Positions 12,134 to 25,230 of a DNA stretch of 64,000 bases are shown in pieces; positions within the stretch are counted from its first letter, which is position 1; each line of letters starts with the position of its first letter. The position numbers and the translations under genes are program-made. The stretch is from Vanessa cardui (Eukaryota; Arthropoda; Insecta; Lepidoptera; Nymphalidae), in the NCBI RefSeq assembly GCF_905220365.1, contig NC_061143.1, positions 8,866,001-8,930,000 on the forward strand, given 5' to 3'. The notes below the pieces were generated by a model, which saw nothing but the letters and a program-made list of their open reading frames with translations, searched no databases and had not been told where the DNA came from.

Positions 12134-12299
12134 ATGTTTTCTAAAACTATAAGCTTCAGTTGTATAGTTTTTTGTGAGAAGTTAAAAAAACTAATGACTA
12201 GATGATCAATTATTATTAAAAATATAACAATCTTAAAAATTGTCATACCATTACATCGATTGCTGAGATTCAAAACGTCAGATGTGGTTATATATAATA

Positions 12300-12420
12300 T
12301 ATGTTGAGTAAACCCGTTTGCGCAATCAAGCGCGTGCTTATTACCGCATAAAGCAAAACAAAATGCGGGGTATATACAAATGTCAAAGATTTAGACCGCG
12401 TGGCGTTTGGGTTACACACA
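12300..12420. promoter_or_regulatory. GC-richer unique island
   Basis: A non-repetitive block with 'tgcgcaatcaagcgcgtgct', 'attaccgcataaagc' and 'accgcgtggcgtttgggtta' stands out from AT-rich flanks. It could be an enhancer; nothing seen fixes a binding protein. Confidence 0.2.
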
Positions 12421-12734
12421 CATACACGTTAATAGCGTACAACACACACTAATGTGTGCGTTCGTTGTTTGCAGTTATTATTTGTAAGCTGTAATATCAA
12501 TTTTGAAAAAAGAAAGTATTCTTTTTTTTTAAATTTCGAATCACATAAGTAATCACACTCGCCCAAAGCCAATGGGCAAGGTAGGAAATAAAAACTAGTT
12601 CTTATCTTGAATGCGAAGCCATCTGTGGTATCTAACATTTTATAAATAATTAGTGGTTTAATGTTAAGAGTATATTAAACCAATTAGCAATCCAATACCA
12701 AGTACCGAACGAAGGATTGAAAAGCGTGTGAACC

Positions 12735-12873
12735 AATCAATCAAAATGAAATTCAAAATTTACTTTTTTCAAGCACTTTCGAATCGTCATTTAAAAACTA
12801 TATTAAGTAAAGCTACCACCAGTTCGAAATATAGATTCTACCGAAAAGAACCGACAAGAGATCCAGGAGTTAC
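12735..12873 (-). mobile_element. LINE 3' end, family D
   Basis: On the minus strand this reads the family's 3' UTR: 'cttgtcggttcttttcggta', 'gaatc', 'ctttact', 'aatgacgattcgaaagtgct' and ends with a TTTTGATT-type tail. Related copies are at 18150, 37088, 50987, 53698 and 57345. They are remnants of 5'-truncated non-LTR retrotransposons; no reverse-transcriptase frame remains. Confidence 0.75.
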
Positions 12874-13193
12874 GTTAGCTTAGTTTAACATCAGTGTTAA
12901 TTAAAGATATAATTTAAAAAAAAAAAACATAAGGTAAAAAATATCTAGATTAATAACTGTGCATAACAAGGACTTAACAGACAATTCTCACTAGCATTTT
13001 CCTAATAGTTCGCTACTTACTCGGAAGCCAAGTGGTAACCGAGCAACGGTGTACGGTAATTGTACAGATAACCGCAATGTCACTACGAAATCATGCTTAT
13101 CAACCGCGTAATTCTGTCTAATCATTGCCTCTCATTGCTAGGTATTATACTCTGATTATGTAAACATTTCAATCTCGTATTGTAATAAATATT

Positions 13194-13450
13194 TCTATAA
13201 AATAAAACAAAGTCGCTTTCTCTCTCCCTATGTCCGTTGTACACTTAAATTTTTAAAATTACGCAACGGATTTTGCAATTTTTTTAATAGATAGAGTGAC
13301 TCCAGAGGAAGGTTTTTGTATATAATGGACAATATAGTAAAGAAACACTGATAATTTTAGAAGCTTGTAATGTGATGTCGTAAATAAACAAATTCTGTAG
13401 TATATTTAGTATCAGTATTGTACCCGTGACGATTCGGGGCGGGTCGCTAG
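13194..13450 (+). mobile_element. Non-autonomous Helitron-like element, second subfamily
   Basis: It starts TCTATAAAATAAAACAAAGT with 'gctttctctctccctatgtc', contains 'acgcaacggattttgcaatt' and 'tagatagagtgactccagag', and ends 'ggggcgggtcgctag' followed by T. The CTAG^T end fits a Helitron; the base before TC is T rather than A. The interior differs from that of 9220-9469. Confidence 0.7.
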
Positions 13451-14404
13451 TAAAAATCTTAAATTATAATGTTTTTATCTTCATATGGCATAAAACGCTA
13501 TAATTTAATTAGGACGATTTAAAAATAAGTTTTATGAGAGAAAACTTGGTCCTTATGGCATGCTTTACGAATACTGTTTTCCTTTATTGCTAAACTCGAG
13601 ATAAATTATAAACACAAATTAATCAAATGAAAATCAAGTGGTACTTGAACGGTAACTTACGATAAGGTTTTTTGTACGTATTGTAATTACTTCGTAGATA
13701 TGTCCGTGGCTTTGTTGTATGATATTATTTAAAATATTAATTATGCTATTTTAATGTGACTGTATTTTATTGCCAGAAAAAGATTTTTTGGATTGTCAGT
13801 TATTATTTATGTTGTCTGACCACTGAGCCATTTGGGCTTTCCATCAGGCCTGTGCTATCTGTTATACGTTATATTATTGATATGAACTTTGTTAATGGAT
13901 TTACTCAAATTTATTAAGAAAAAAAGAACTATTTGATCTAACTCTTTGTATGTTTTGTTGTTTTATTAAGCATATTAGTACAGTATTTATTTAAAAGTTT
14001 TCTCATTAATTTAATTATAAGTTGAAGAAATTATTCTCGTAAAAAAAGTTTAAGACGCCTCAATAATTGTTGCAGCCATTTAAAGAAACCTTTTCAAAGA
14101 ATTTCACCTTTTATTTCTCCCTCAGGGAGCGAGATAAATAAATTTTCGACTCATAATTAGAATGGGAGTGGATAATCGTAGTCGCGACATTCCTTAAAGG
14201 GGAAAGAGTGGAAAAACTGCGAATAAAAGAAACGTGCGAACACAGCGTCGGACGATTGAGCACAAATGAAAGGGCGCCGGACTGAGGGCAAAATCAGGAA
14301 AACAATTGGAACAGCGACCGCTATGGAGACGCATTCGTCATATTTAATTATTATTTGAAACATGATTCACTGTCTTTAGCCAAAGACTTTTGTGATTTAA
14401 AAAA

Positions 14405-14640
14405 GGATTACACAGCCGAAATGGTTGAGTGACTACAAAACTTTTATATTAATTGTCAATAGTGGGTTTAAGTTAGGGCTTGCACCACTGAGTTTTATGT
14501 GCTAAGATTGTCTTCCAGTATATCTCGCGCTTTTCACTTCAAATTCTCCTGACGATGTCCAACAACTCGTAGTGAAGCATTATGACGGATTGAGCTCCAT
14601 GTATTTTGAGCAGTGAGACATTATTTACCAGCTGATATTA
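14405..14640 (+). mobile_element. Diverged tRNA-headed SINE remnant
   Basis: The order 'cagccgaaatggttgagtga', then 'tgggtttaag', then 'cttccagtatatctcgcgct' follows the head-then-body order of the SINEs here, but only loosely. The B-box-like motif has lost its second half. Boundaries are approximate. Confidence 0.35.
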
Positions 14641-14934
14641 CCACACCTATATACCTAGGTACTATTGAAATGAAATTAGCTTATGTTTGGACACTCATTT
14701 GAATAATGAACATTTAATGATTATCATAGCACAAAAAGCATATATTTATATTGAAACATCTTTCATTTAAAGATAAGAGAAGAAGACCAACATAAATAAA
14801 TAGCTACAGTTGAGTTATACCAAGAAAGGCTTACTTTTAATTGAAAAATTATAAGTGTCCTTTGTCGTAATTGGTCACTGTAACTTTTTGTTCACATTAA
14901 ACAAGATCTTTCATTAATCTATTCCATATCTTTC

Positions 14935-15085
14935 ATGAGCCACATTTGCAGGCTGCGTCGAACAAATGGGGTGTGAGAATTAAAAGGCGCTCAGCGTCCC
15001 GTTGCCTCTATTAGCCGTTTTGATTATTGGCAGACTTTAAAACGGAATTAGGACTGTTTAAACGACATTTCTCTTTCCTTATACA
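14935..15085. promoter_or_regulatory. Unique GC-richer island, candidate enhancer
   Basis: The block holds 'gcaggctgcgtcgaacaaat', 'aaaaggcgctcagcgtcccg' and 'gccgttttgattattggcag', with a TGATTATTGG-like Hox/PBX-type motif. It has no match to other parts of the window. Confidence 0.25.
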
Positions 15086-15282
15086 TCTGCAGCTGCCTTG
15101 TTTGAAATGAAGATCATTTTTTTATGTCATTTTATGGTATAAAGATAAACAATCAAATTAACTTTGATATCCAAAATGATAAATATAAAGGATTATAATT
15201 CAAATATACTACTGACTTGTTGATGTAATGACTACTTATATAGCAACAGACCCGAAGACTGGGACTTAAATCTTTTTTTTTA

Positions 15283-15655
15283 TTTCGTCGTTTACACCAC
15301 ATACTTACTTAATTGGTGGTAGGGGTTTGTGCAAGCCCGTCTGGGTATTTACCACTCACTCACCAGTTATTCTACCGCCAAACAACAGTGCTCAGTATTG
15401 TTGTGTTCCGATTTGTAGAGTGAGTGAGCCAGTGTAACTACAGGCACAAGGGACATAACATCTTAGTTCCCAAGGTTGGTGGTGGTTTCTTACAGCGTCA
15501 TTGTCTGTGGGTGTTGGATTGTTACACTCGGCAGCGAGATATCTGCCTTAGCCACTGCCAAGAAATGCCTTTAGGGTTTCCATGTAAAATTTTTCATCAA
15601 GGTGTAATGACCGTTCCTGCTTCTGAGAAGTTTTATGAACTTGTCTGAAAGGTTT
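15283..15655 (+). mobile_element. Family C interspersed repeat, longest copy
   Basis: Diagnostic blocks in order: 'tggtggtaggggtttgtgca', 'agcccgtctgggtatttacc', 'ttctaccgccaaacaacagt', 'gtattgttgtgttccgattt', 'gagtgagccagtgtaactac', 'aggcacaagggacataacat', 'cccaaggttggtggtg'. The same blocks occur at 23155, 38798/39143, 42738, 51535 and 57713. I know such sequences only as abundant butterfly repeats; the class (SINE or LINE 3' part) is unclear. The 74-codon frame here is a shadow. Confidence 0.8.
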
Positions 15656-15974
15656 TCAGAGAGAGAGAGGCCGGACTTATAAAGTTGGTATTATATTCTC
15701 TTCTGAATCATGTAAAGTCTAGTCTTCTCGGATCGCCGTGCCATTGAATTATGAGAGGGTTTCTTTTTCTTAAGTATATGTGTATATCGGACTAGGCTAT
15801 TGGTTGACTTTAATTTATTTCCAAAGAAAATAATGAAATTAATATGGTAGTTAAGTTAAGGGAATTTTCATTCCGTACCGTTGGTAATGTTTAATTTGAC
15901 AATTAATAAGTAAGTGTAATGCTTCTGTATGGAACAAAATAATTTGTGTAAGATTGGCTATGTCACAAAAGGCG

Positions 15975-16380
<406 letters not shown>

Positions 16381-16659
16381 CGGCGATATGTAAATTTTTT
16401 TTAAACATATCAATAAAACCTTAAGACCTTTCATTATATGTATAGGTACATATATTTACAATCCGTTATTAATATAAAAATGATTCCAGCTAAGAATACA
16501 CTTGTAAAGTTACGAGAAACGCTTAAACTTATGAATTTGTCACAGTTAAATTAACAGAGCGTTCGCGGTATGCAGTATATTTATGTCCGCCATTACCTCG
16601 TACAAGGCAACAGTGACAAAACTCACACTTTATAGTCTATTTGTTTTATTGAATAAATA

Positions 16660-16815
16660 ATTTTATTATCTGTGCCGGAGAGTTATGATACGTCTGCGGC
16701 GTGTGGGGAGTGAAGACAAATCGCGTGACTGTGGGGGGCTTTGGAAGGGTTATGGAATATGAGATGGCGTTTTGACGCTGCGTTTTTGACGCTCCGCTGA
16801 CTAATTGATGTCATA
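16660..16815. promoter_or_regulatory. GC-richer unique island
   Basis: The island contains 'gatacgtctgcggcgtgtgg', 'ggggggctttggaagggtta' and the tandem-like 'tttgacgctgcgtttttgac'. It is non-repetitive in the window. A short AT palindrome (catatataactatatatg) closes it on the right. Confidence 0.2.
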
Positions 16816-17239
16816 TATAACTATATATGAAGTAATTAATATGTATCCTTTACCGTGTAAATTGGAAGATTCTAATATTTCTTTTGACGTCTATTGATAA
16901 TGTTATATAAAATGAAGTAAGGAGTGAATTAACAATTATAAACGTCTTGGTTTTATTTACTTTATTTCAGTTTTTGTTTCAGAAATAATGAATTTGTTAA
17001 GACTAATAGCGGACGTTGTGCATAGTTATTTGTTAGTTCTTAAGCCGATTTAGATTCATGAGTAATTTTGATGAATATCACCACTAAATATTATCATTTT
17101 TATCCTATTACTATTGTATTTACACTGTTTTTTGACATTTCATTTCATTCTATGGTTGATAACGAGTTTATTCTAACAGAATAACTCTATTTATTACTAG
17201 TGGTGGATTGTGAATCGTAATTAAAAGTCGCTGTTACGA

Positions 17240-17345
17240 ATCCAGGTAAATAATAGTAAGGACTTTTAGCCGTTATAGCAGGTACCACTCACTCATTAGT
17301 TTAATTTTACCATACAAGAGCCAATCTGATGAGTATAAGAAACAT
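17240..17345 (+). mobile_element. Decayed family C fragment
   Basis: 'gcaggtaccactcactcatt' followed by a degraded 'tctaccgcc' region resembles the 5' half of the family C repeat at 15283. The match is short and low in identity. Confidence 0.35.
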
Positions 17346-17459
17346 AATATCTTCGTTGATCAATTATGACAAATGAAAATTAGATGTTTTAAGGAGTTAT
17401 TCATATATTCCACTTAAATGTTTTAATAATTTATTTAATCAAGTTAATGATAGTTTGAC

Positions 17460-17720
17460 GCCGAGATAGCCTAGTTATAGAAACATATGAATTTTAAGGG
17501 AAAATGATTTTGTACTTCTTAGTTTTATTGTGCCCTAAATTATTTTTAATATTCATCCAACACTCGGTTACGAAGGAAATAATAATGAGATAGCTTGCAT
17601 GTGTTGGGTGGAATTCTGCCACTGGTCCAACATTATGGTGCATCCGCATTAAAGTAGCATCGTTTTATAAGCTCGAATAGCCTTCTTCTCACGATATGAA
17701 TGCGTGAATTTCACGCCAAC
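17460..17720 (+). mobile_element. Decayed SINE-A-like remnant
   Basis: 'gccgagatagcctagttata' resembles the SINE head and 'gtgttgggtggaattctgcc' with 'atggtgcatccgcattaaag' recalls the body ('attctgccacatgtgtattc', 'aacccgcattgg'). About half the sequence is unrecognisable. Confidence 0.4.
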
Positions 17721-18149
17721 AATTCATCATTTATTTTAATATCAGTTTATTAATTTTTAAACAGTATTTAATTTAATTTGAATTGTATTATAAATACATC
17801 GTTGCTTCATTTTCATTAACAGAAAATAAATACAAGTAATAATTCTCAATTTCTCAGTAAAAGACATCTGCCGAACAGCTAAATTACCATCAAAACCACA
17901 TAAAGCATCGTCGCGTGGCGATATCTCGCTACACTTTCATTAAAACAAACAGAATACAAGCAAAACGAATCCCACCATTAATTAACTCCAACACATAACG
18001 AGCGCTGTCTCGATTGCGTCTCATTCACAAATTACTTAGAACTTGCTTTTATTATGCTACTTCGTTCGTTTTAATATTGAATTTTTATTATTTTTTTTTT
18101 AAATCTATTTTTTTCTTTTAAACATAAACAATATTTTTTTAAGCTTGTA

Positions 18150-18482
18150 GATCAAAAATCAAAATCAAAATTTACTTTATTCGAGTATGCTTTTACAAGC
18201 ACTTTTGGATTTCATTTAACTTAAATAAAACTAGTTTAGGATTTTAATCGCGTATATTAATTATTTTGGACATCCCGACGTTTCGAGCACTTTACAGCGT
18301 TTACCCGAACTTTTACAAGGGTACCCGTGACCACGAACGTTAAATAGTTTTATTTTAATGTGTAATAATCGCGAAAATTTAAGACGTCATTTAACTTTCT
18401 TTTTATATTAAGTGAAGCTACCACCGGTTCGGAAATTAGATTCTATCGAAAAGAACCGGCAAGAAACTCAGTAGCTACTATC
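18150..18482 (-). mobile_element. LINE 3' end (family D), split by a later insertion
   Basis: Minus-strand family D sequence occurs on both sides: 'caaaatcaaaatttacttta' with 'ttttacaagcacttttggat' at 18150-18222, and 'aagctaccaccggttcggaa' with 'aaaagaaccggcaagaaact' at 18397-18482. The 164 bases between are foreign. The TCATTTAACTT at both junctions belongs to the family D sequence. Confidence 0.85.
18223..18386. mobile_element. Insert inside a LINE tail, 11-bp direct repeats
   Basis: The insert begins aaataaaactagtttaggat, contains 'ttttggacatcccgacgttt' and 'gagcactttacagcg', and ends 'cgcgaaaatttaagacg'. TCATTTAACTT occurs at 18212-18222 and 18387-18397. The long duplication favours target-primed insertion over a cut-and-paste MITE, although 'aataaaacta' and 'tagttttatt' near its ends are inverted. 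A truncated sister copy lies at 5193. Confidence 0.75.
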
Positions 18483-20214
18483 TTAACATTTAAAAAAACA
18501 GTCACGTTAGTTAATTACAATTATATATGTATGATATCGTTTCTTATAATTATTTAGTATTATGTCACCCTGGACAAAGTGTCTTTGTCCTTCTCGACCT
18601 CGTTTAAGTTAATCTCTACATGAATGCTGCAGCGTTACTTTTGGAGCTTCTACGTATGGAAGGTATTCGCTTGTATTATAAAATTGCTTAGATACTTTTA
18701 GCTCTGCCAGTAAATGAATTCTAATTAAATATTTAATACATATTGGTTTCATTAATAAGGCGTATTACTCGATAAAATATATATGGAGTTTTTATTCCTC
18801 GATTTCCATGTAAGATAGGTAATACTTCAATTTATGTATTTAATAATCTGATTGTTTGAAAATAGTAACTACTAAGTTTTTTGATGGTTTTTCTTGGTAC
18901 AATTTACATTCCTACTAAGCAAACTATCATTTAATTTCGTTAGAAGACTTTGCCAAATATCATTCATATATTTTTAAGGAATAAATCTACATTGGTTCAA
19001 TTACATGTAATCAATTGGGGCATACATTTATTAGAAAATAAAGTTTTAATGGATCTTGAGATGTTAACAACACGTGGTACGAAGTTATATTAATTTTTTG
19101 GTAATATAAAGTTATCATTGTTCTCTCCGGGAGCCTTGGAGGAGCTTGTCCAGCTGTGGATTCTTATTATGGTAATGGATGTTTCAGCATATGTAGATAA
19201 AATTGTAATGTAATGTGCGCTCTATAATTGATATTTAATTAATTTTGTCTTTTAATTTACTGATATTAGTGGCTATTAATTATAATTGTCTTTTTTATTA
19301 TCACTAATATTGTTTTAACGCTATGTAAGTAGTTAACTTTTTCAGCGTTTTTAATTATTATTTGAAATACAAGACATTTATATTAAAATAATAAGACATA
19401 TTCTATAAAGTGACTTAAAATTCCTTTTTAATTCTCAATAAGAAGATTTGGTTTGTAACTATGAAAAATCACGCCATCTTTTTCTGGAATTCTGGGGGAC
19501 TGATTCCCAGTCAGCATATGTGTAGTGTATAGTTGCTTACGAACATGCTTTGTTGATGAATGCAGACGGTCGGTTTTTCGGATACCCACATTTTGTGATG
19601 GGTTCTATTCTTTTTAGATTTTTTTCTATAGTACATTTTTAAAATTATTATAACGATTTTATCTGTTATTTATTGATTCTTTTTGAAGAAATTAATCTCC
19701 ATGTGTGATTACTACTGGGTCATCTTGGTAGTTGTGTATATACTTATAATCCTTTAACTCAGAAAAAATCCAAATTCTGGTAAGAAATGAAGGTGAAATA
19801 AATGAAAAATGTTTTTATATATATTTTTCGATTATCTCAAAGCAGCAAAGGTACTTTATTTCTCCAAAAACATTACATAAAAAACGAGTATATGATATTA
19901 ATAACGCGACGTCTTTGTAAATCTCGAAGACTTATATGACATTTTTTATTATATCTATCCAGTTCTAAAGTGTTACACTTTACAGTGCTGCAATCGTTAA
20001 AATCCAAAAAAAAAAATACTTGCTTAATATTCATATCCTTTCTTCTTACACTTTTAGAAGCCCTAGATTACAAAACGAAATGTCATTTATTAAATTTATT
20101 TTATTACACATATACTAATATAAAAACTCAACCTTTAAAAAAATGATACAAATTTTTAAAGTTTAAAATACAGATAATATATCAATATTAAATCCCGCCA
20201 ATAATATTGAGGTT

Positions 20215-20350
20215 AGCTGTCAAAATTTTGACATATCGCACGCCGCCTGCCGGTAAAGCGCAGAAACAATATAAGTAAGGAGAGGACATAAGTAAGGTTT
20301 GGATTCACGCTGTGAGTGTCGCGGCGAACCGTGTACTTTATTTGTTTAAA
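20215..20350. promoter_or_regulatory. GC-richer unique island
   Basis: The block with 'atcgcacgccgcctgccggt', 'aaagcgcagaaacaatataa' and 'gtgtcgcggcgaaccgtgta' is non-repetitive and distinct from the AT-rich background. The pair 'aagtaaggagaggacata' and 'aagtaaggtttgg' is a weak tandem. Confidence 0.2.
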
Positions 20351-20564
20351 TCTGTGTCCTGTTATTTGTTCTTTAATATCGCTTCTGACGTCTCACTTAG
20401 GCTTGGTTTATTAAGCTCCTTTGCATTTGATTTATTAAAGAACATGATACCTATATTGGATTGTAATGGATATTGAATGACTTAAAGTATTTATTTTATG
20501 ACATGTACACCTTGACTTCTTTCGAATTTAATGTATAAAAATATGTGTAACTTGTCTTGTATGA

Positions 20565-20790
20565 GCCGTTGGTTCAGTGGATTGAACAGATCGAACTGAA
20601 GATCGTGGGTTGGAATTTGGAATTTTATTGTAAAAAAATTGAGTTTATAATTTATTTCGTACTCGGTTAGTAAAATCCTTCATTGGGAAACTTGCACGTT
20701 ATTTTGCTAAATAATCTCATTAAACTGCAGTGGAGCAATGAGGTATAAATAAGTTCTATTTTTAATTCCAACAGTGAGCCTTTGCCTAAT
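20565..20790 (+). mobile_element. tRNA-headed SINE remnant, third type
   Basis: 'tgagccgttggttcagtgga' gives an A-box-like motif and 'gatcgtgggttggaatttgg' a degenerate B-box. A body with 'gggaaacttgcacgttattt' follows. It shares its head type with 28835-28965 on the other strand. Confidence 0.5.
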
Positions 20791-21774
20791 TCTGGAACTG
20801 TTACGGAGTTTTTTTTAAATGTTCCATAACACTCTTTTCTTTACACTTCAAATAACTGGCTGTTATTGTATTTATTGGCAGTAAAGTATATGATATATTT
20901 TATAGTTAAAAAAATATGTATAATAAATTCTATCGAAACTTGGAAGAGTCGTAAAATTGCTTTTTCACTATTTTATAAATAATCTCTCAACAAAATCTTA
21001 TTACCATAAAAGGTTAATTTATTAGTCATTAACTCACTCTATCAACTGATAACAATTAATAAACCGTAGTTTAATTTGATTAATTATATTATATATAGAA
21101 AAATTTATTCCAATAAATCGTTATTTACGCCTTTATAATGTATCAGTTGAATTTACGATTTGAATATTTAAAGTAGTATTCCATATGTATCTGATTCGCC
21201 TTATTTATTATCTTGTCTGTTATCTCTCGGATAAGCTAACAAGGAGTATGCTATAGTTAATTACTACAGCCAGTACTTTATGCGTTCAGATTGTGATGGT
21301 AATTAGGCCTTTTTAAGACCCGCCGTAAGTGGCGTTTTCGTCGATTTGTTAAAGATAAGACATATCAAAATTTATATTAAAAATCCGTTCGGAAATGTGT
21401 TTTTATTGTTGGGTCGCTACTGTTTTTTTTTTTGTTTCGATATTTAATTAATATAATTTATTTAATCTTTATTACAGTGTTTTATTTTTTTTATTTTAAA
21501 AAACACTTACAAGCGGTTTTAACATTATGCCACATTAATATTTTTAAGTGTAATTTCACTATTTGGTTTTGATGGGATTTGTTATTATTAATTTATAAAT
21601 TACGTGCGTTAAAATGTTTAATATGGAAAGAAAGCAATCTTAAAAAACAAAATGAGTAGCAATCGTTCTGACTACAGCTATACATTTTTTATCTGTATTG
21701 AAACTCTTTATAGCAAGAAATTGCTTCCATTTCGATTCAAAAACGATTTAGTTCTAAATTTGAAAAATAATCTG

Positions 21775-21900
21775 TCATCGAAATGAATCGAATCATCATC
21801 ATCGGACAATTTCGCCACCCGCAGCCAATCAAATGCTGCGATGAGATCAGATGTGCGTGTGGGGTGTAAGTGCATAAGCGGAAGCGTTTTATAGCAATAA
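21775..21900. promoter_or_regulatory. GC-richer unique island
   Basis: The island contains 'cgaatcatcatcatcggaca', 'cgccacccgcagccaatcaa' (a CCAAT-like motif) and 'tgtgcgtgtggggtgtaag'. It is non-repetitive here; function unknown. Confidence 0.2.
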
Positions 21901-23154
21901 AATGAAACATATAAATATTATATATAGTTATATCATCTATACATTGTTAAACTACTACTACTAGTTTATTTTCTAGATTTTTTTCTGATAATTTAGATTT
22001 TATTCGTTAGCAATAAAGTTTAGGTTACTATGTTAATGTTTGGGTGATGTATTATTAATGTAATGAAAACATACTTAATGGTAGTTTTATGTATTTCTAT
22101 TACACACACGAACACAATAACACCATCAGAGACATACACGCGCATTTTACTACCATAATCTATTTTCATTAGTATTATTGTAATTCTTAGATTGTTTCAT
22201 CTTATAACTTTGAATTAAAGTATGAGTGTGTTAAAGAAGAGTGACTTTCTGGCACGGGGGCTCATGGCACTCAAAGGAAGAAGTCAACCTTTGTGATGTT
22301 ATTTTACTGTATTGTTTATTGATGAAATAAACATTTATTACTTATTATTAATGTGTTTTAAGTTAAAAAAGATTCATGGTTTAAAATTTTCTTGTAATTC
22401 GCAATCGCTTGTAAAACGCAACAAGCGCCATACAAGACCCTGAACGCCGCCCTGTAATTCCAATACTTACGAACATTACCCGGGATGGCGACTATTATAA
22501 TGTATTATGGAATATTATTTTACGACTATAGCCCCAGTGCGAGCATTATGGGCGTTTTGAACGTCTAAAAATACCGTCGTGTATACGCACCTTATATGCG
22601 TAGTTTCGTATTGATTATCGATATCATATTGCTCTTATTGCTCCACCTGTCTATTCCAATTCATGCGATTGTGACATCTATGACACATAACAACAAGATC
22701 TGATTTCGCGTAATTAACATTTTAAGCTAGTTTCACACAAGCGTATAGAAGAATGTGTGATGGGCGATTGTTTGTATGATAAACGAACAGTTCGCGTTAT
22801 GATGTGAACGTTTTAATGTATCTGTTAATGACTTCAATGTTTGAAGTGACGAGTTTAATCTTAAATAGGTTTTAAAAAACAAATATGAGTATTAAATTAT
22901 AACCAAGATGTGTTCTCATTATCTTTACATGAGCTGACTATGACAGGGGTCTGTTAACGATTGTCGGAGGCTGTTAGTGTTAATGAATACTTTTTCATGT
23001 GCACTTAGCTTTATTTTATACAAGAACACATTAACTCTTAACATATAAATGGCATGAACCGACATCCTTATTATAATGAAGCGATTGGTTGGTCCAGAGG
23101 CATATGAGACCGTAGAATCGGTAAATTGTTCTAGGGCTTGCGAGCCCACCTGAG

Positions 23155-23480
23155 TAAGTACCATCACATATTACCGCGAAACAGCAATATTTACAATTGT
23201 TCCGGTTTGAATGGTGTGTAACCAGCCAGTGTTACATGCTCAAGTGTCTTAAACTATTAGTTTAGTATAACAGTCCCAAGGTTGGCAATAGCGTTACACC
23301 TTTCCCCAATATGAAGTGGGGAGGTATGAGGGAATTAGTATAGAGGAATCCCCACTAAACCAGCGGTACCCTCTCGGTCTTATTGGTGGGCGCAACAGGG
23401 TCGCATTCGTATGCTACCGTGGGGAAGTTTTGTAACGCCTGATATGAAGACTGATAAATATATAAAACAGAGGTGATAAC
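23155..23480 (+). mobile_element. Decayed family C repeat joined to another old repeat
   Basis: 'ttaccgcgaaacagcaatat', 'tgttccggtttgaatggtgt', 'aaccagccagtgtta' and 'cagtcccaaggttggc' follow the family C order with many changes. The adjoining 'ccactaaaccagcggtaccc' and 'gtgggcgcaacagggtcgca' look like an old retroelement 3' region I recall from Lepidoptera, but I cannot name it. Confidence 0.55.
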
Positions 23481-23599
23481 TTACTATCATTTGGCCTATT
23501 TGACATTACACTCAATTATAAGGCATCAAATAAAAAAAATGATCATTCTGCAATACAAACTCCATGTTAGGTCAATATGAAATTATTGAGTGTCTATCA

Positions 23600-23830
23600 A
23601 ATATTTCTCAGCAGTAACCCGGAGTCTGAAAGTTTGAAAATTCCCGTGACTAATGGCATTTCGAGTAGGAATCTCTGATCGTCTATGTTTTATAGTCTAG
23701 TCGGATTTTGAGAGTAAGGCTGGAAAGTTTGTTTCTGGGTTTTTGCACACATGTGCGAACTCTAATACATCCTGTGTAACTCGCCAGTCCCTTGAGGTGG
23801 GCTGCCGTGGTCTAGGGTCAGGAGTACACC
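23600..23830 (+). mobile_element. Probable old retroelement remnant
   Basis: 'cggagtctgaaagtttgaaa', 'ttcgagtaggaatctctgat', 'ttttgcacacatgtgcgaac' and 'ctcgccagtcccttgaggtg' resemble the 3' untranslated part of a lepidopteran LINE. No second copy exists in the window to confirm this. Confidence 0.35.
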
Positions 23831-25212
23831 ATAAAAAAATAAACACAAGTAATTTCAATTATAAAACGGAAATTGGTTAGTTTATAAAAGTGAAGCTTCT
23901 GAAACAGATGTTTTGTATTTAAAAAATATTCCTTAATATTAAATATATGTAGTTCCAATTATACATTCAGTACCATTTATCAGTTGATCACGGCGATATA
24001 AATTACAAATGATAAATGATTTAAGTAATTATATAGAAACTGTATCAATAATGACCTCATGTAATTTAATAAGATAATTGAAAATAAAATTGTTAATTTT
24101 TTTTTTATAGTAATGACTTGGCAAAGATGTTCATATTAATGCACCGTTACACATAGATACTCAAAATGTTTTCGCATAGAAATAAAATAGGTACTTATAA
24201 TCAAATATTTAATTTTGATTTTCGAAATATTATTTCTCGTTTTATTACAAGTTCGTAACATAAAATGTTAAAATAACAAAATTTCTAGCGAACTCTCGCG
24301 ATCTTTGGCCGACACATTAACACCATAATATTCTTTACAATAATACCGAAAAATACTGGGAAATGTCGCCATATGTTCGTGTGAAAATACTTATTACCGT
24401 TATTGTACGGTAAGCCACAGCACTATTAATCCGTTTAAGATTGTTTCGAACGTATTATCATTGCAATAAAGTTTGTTTTCGTTTGTATTTATCCGTAGTT
24501 AAGCGTGAGTCAGACTAGTAACGACTGCCCATTTCGTACTACGTGTCATTATTACTACAATTATTGCATACGTTATGTGATTACTTATGATTGGTGTGAA
24601 TTTATCGGTTTATATTCAATGCTGTTGGGTTAACGGATGGGATTTGTAGGTATGAGAACGTGGTAACGTTAGAACGTAGTGATATAAAGAACTGGCCTTT
24701 GAGAAATATTTATACGGTACCGAAATTTTTTCGTTCAGTATTTTCGATTATTTTGTCTTCAAAATTGGACAAAACTAGTCTTAATTTTAAAGGGTCTTTT
24801 ATAGCTGGTTTTCTTTGTTAGTACTCAGACTCACAGTGTTTGCCTTGTTAGTGGCTGGTTTATAAGACCTCATTTGTGATTCCATCGGATTTTGAGAATG
24901 AGAGAATAAAACTACGTATAAACACAGTGTAGACTAGTGTATACGTAGTGTTTACGTACGTACGTACACTAAAATATAGCGAAAGCTGCGGTAGCCATAA
25001 TCGGTCAGTAGGGCAACACTTCTTAAACATTAAGATATTCTTATATAGTTTATATAGTGTTGCAATCCCTCATCACAGATAAAAGCTACTGTAACACAGA
25101 GTATGGCATGAATACATTATAAAGAAAAATATACACTCCCTTATAATTTAAGGAGATCTTACACTTCCTTATTCGATGCTTAAAGTGCCAAGCCTCGACG
25201 TACTTGTTAAAT

Positions 25213-25230
25213 AAAAAAAAAAAAAAAAAA
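25213..25230 (+). repeat. A(18) homopolymer
   Basis: Eighteen consecutive A residues follow 'gttaaat'. This could be the decayed poly-A end of a retroelement, but I recognise no element body directly before it. Confidence 0.7.

Noticed and set aside
24911..24970. Overlapping inverted repeats around 'acgtacgtacgtac'
   Set aside because: Arms are only 10 bp with a 19-nt spacer and are partly made of a simple ACGT repeat.
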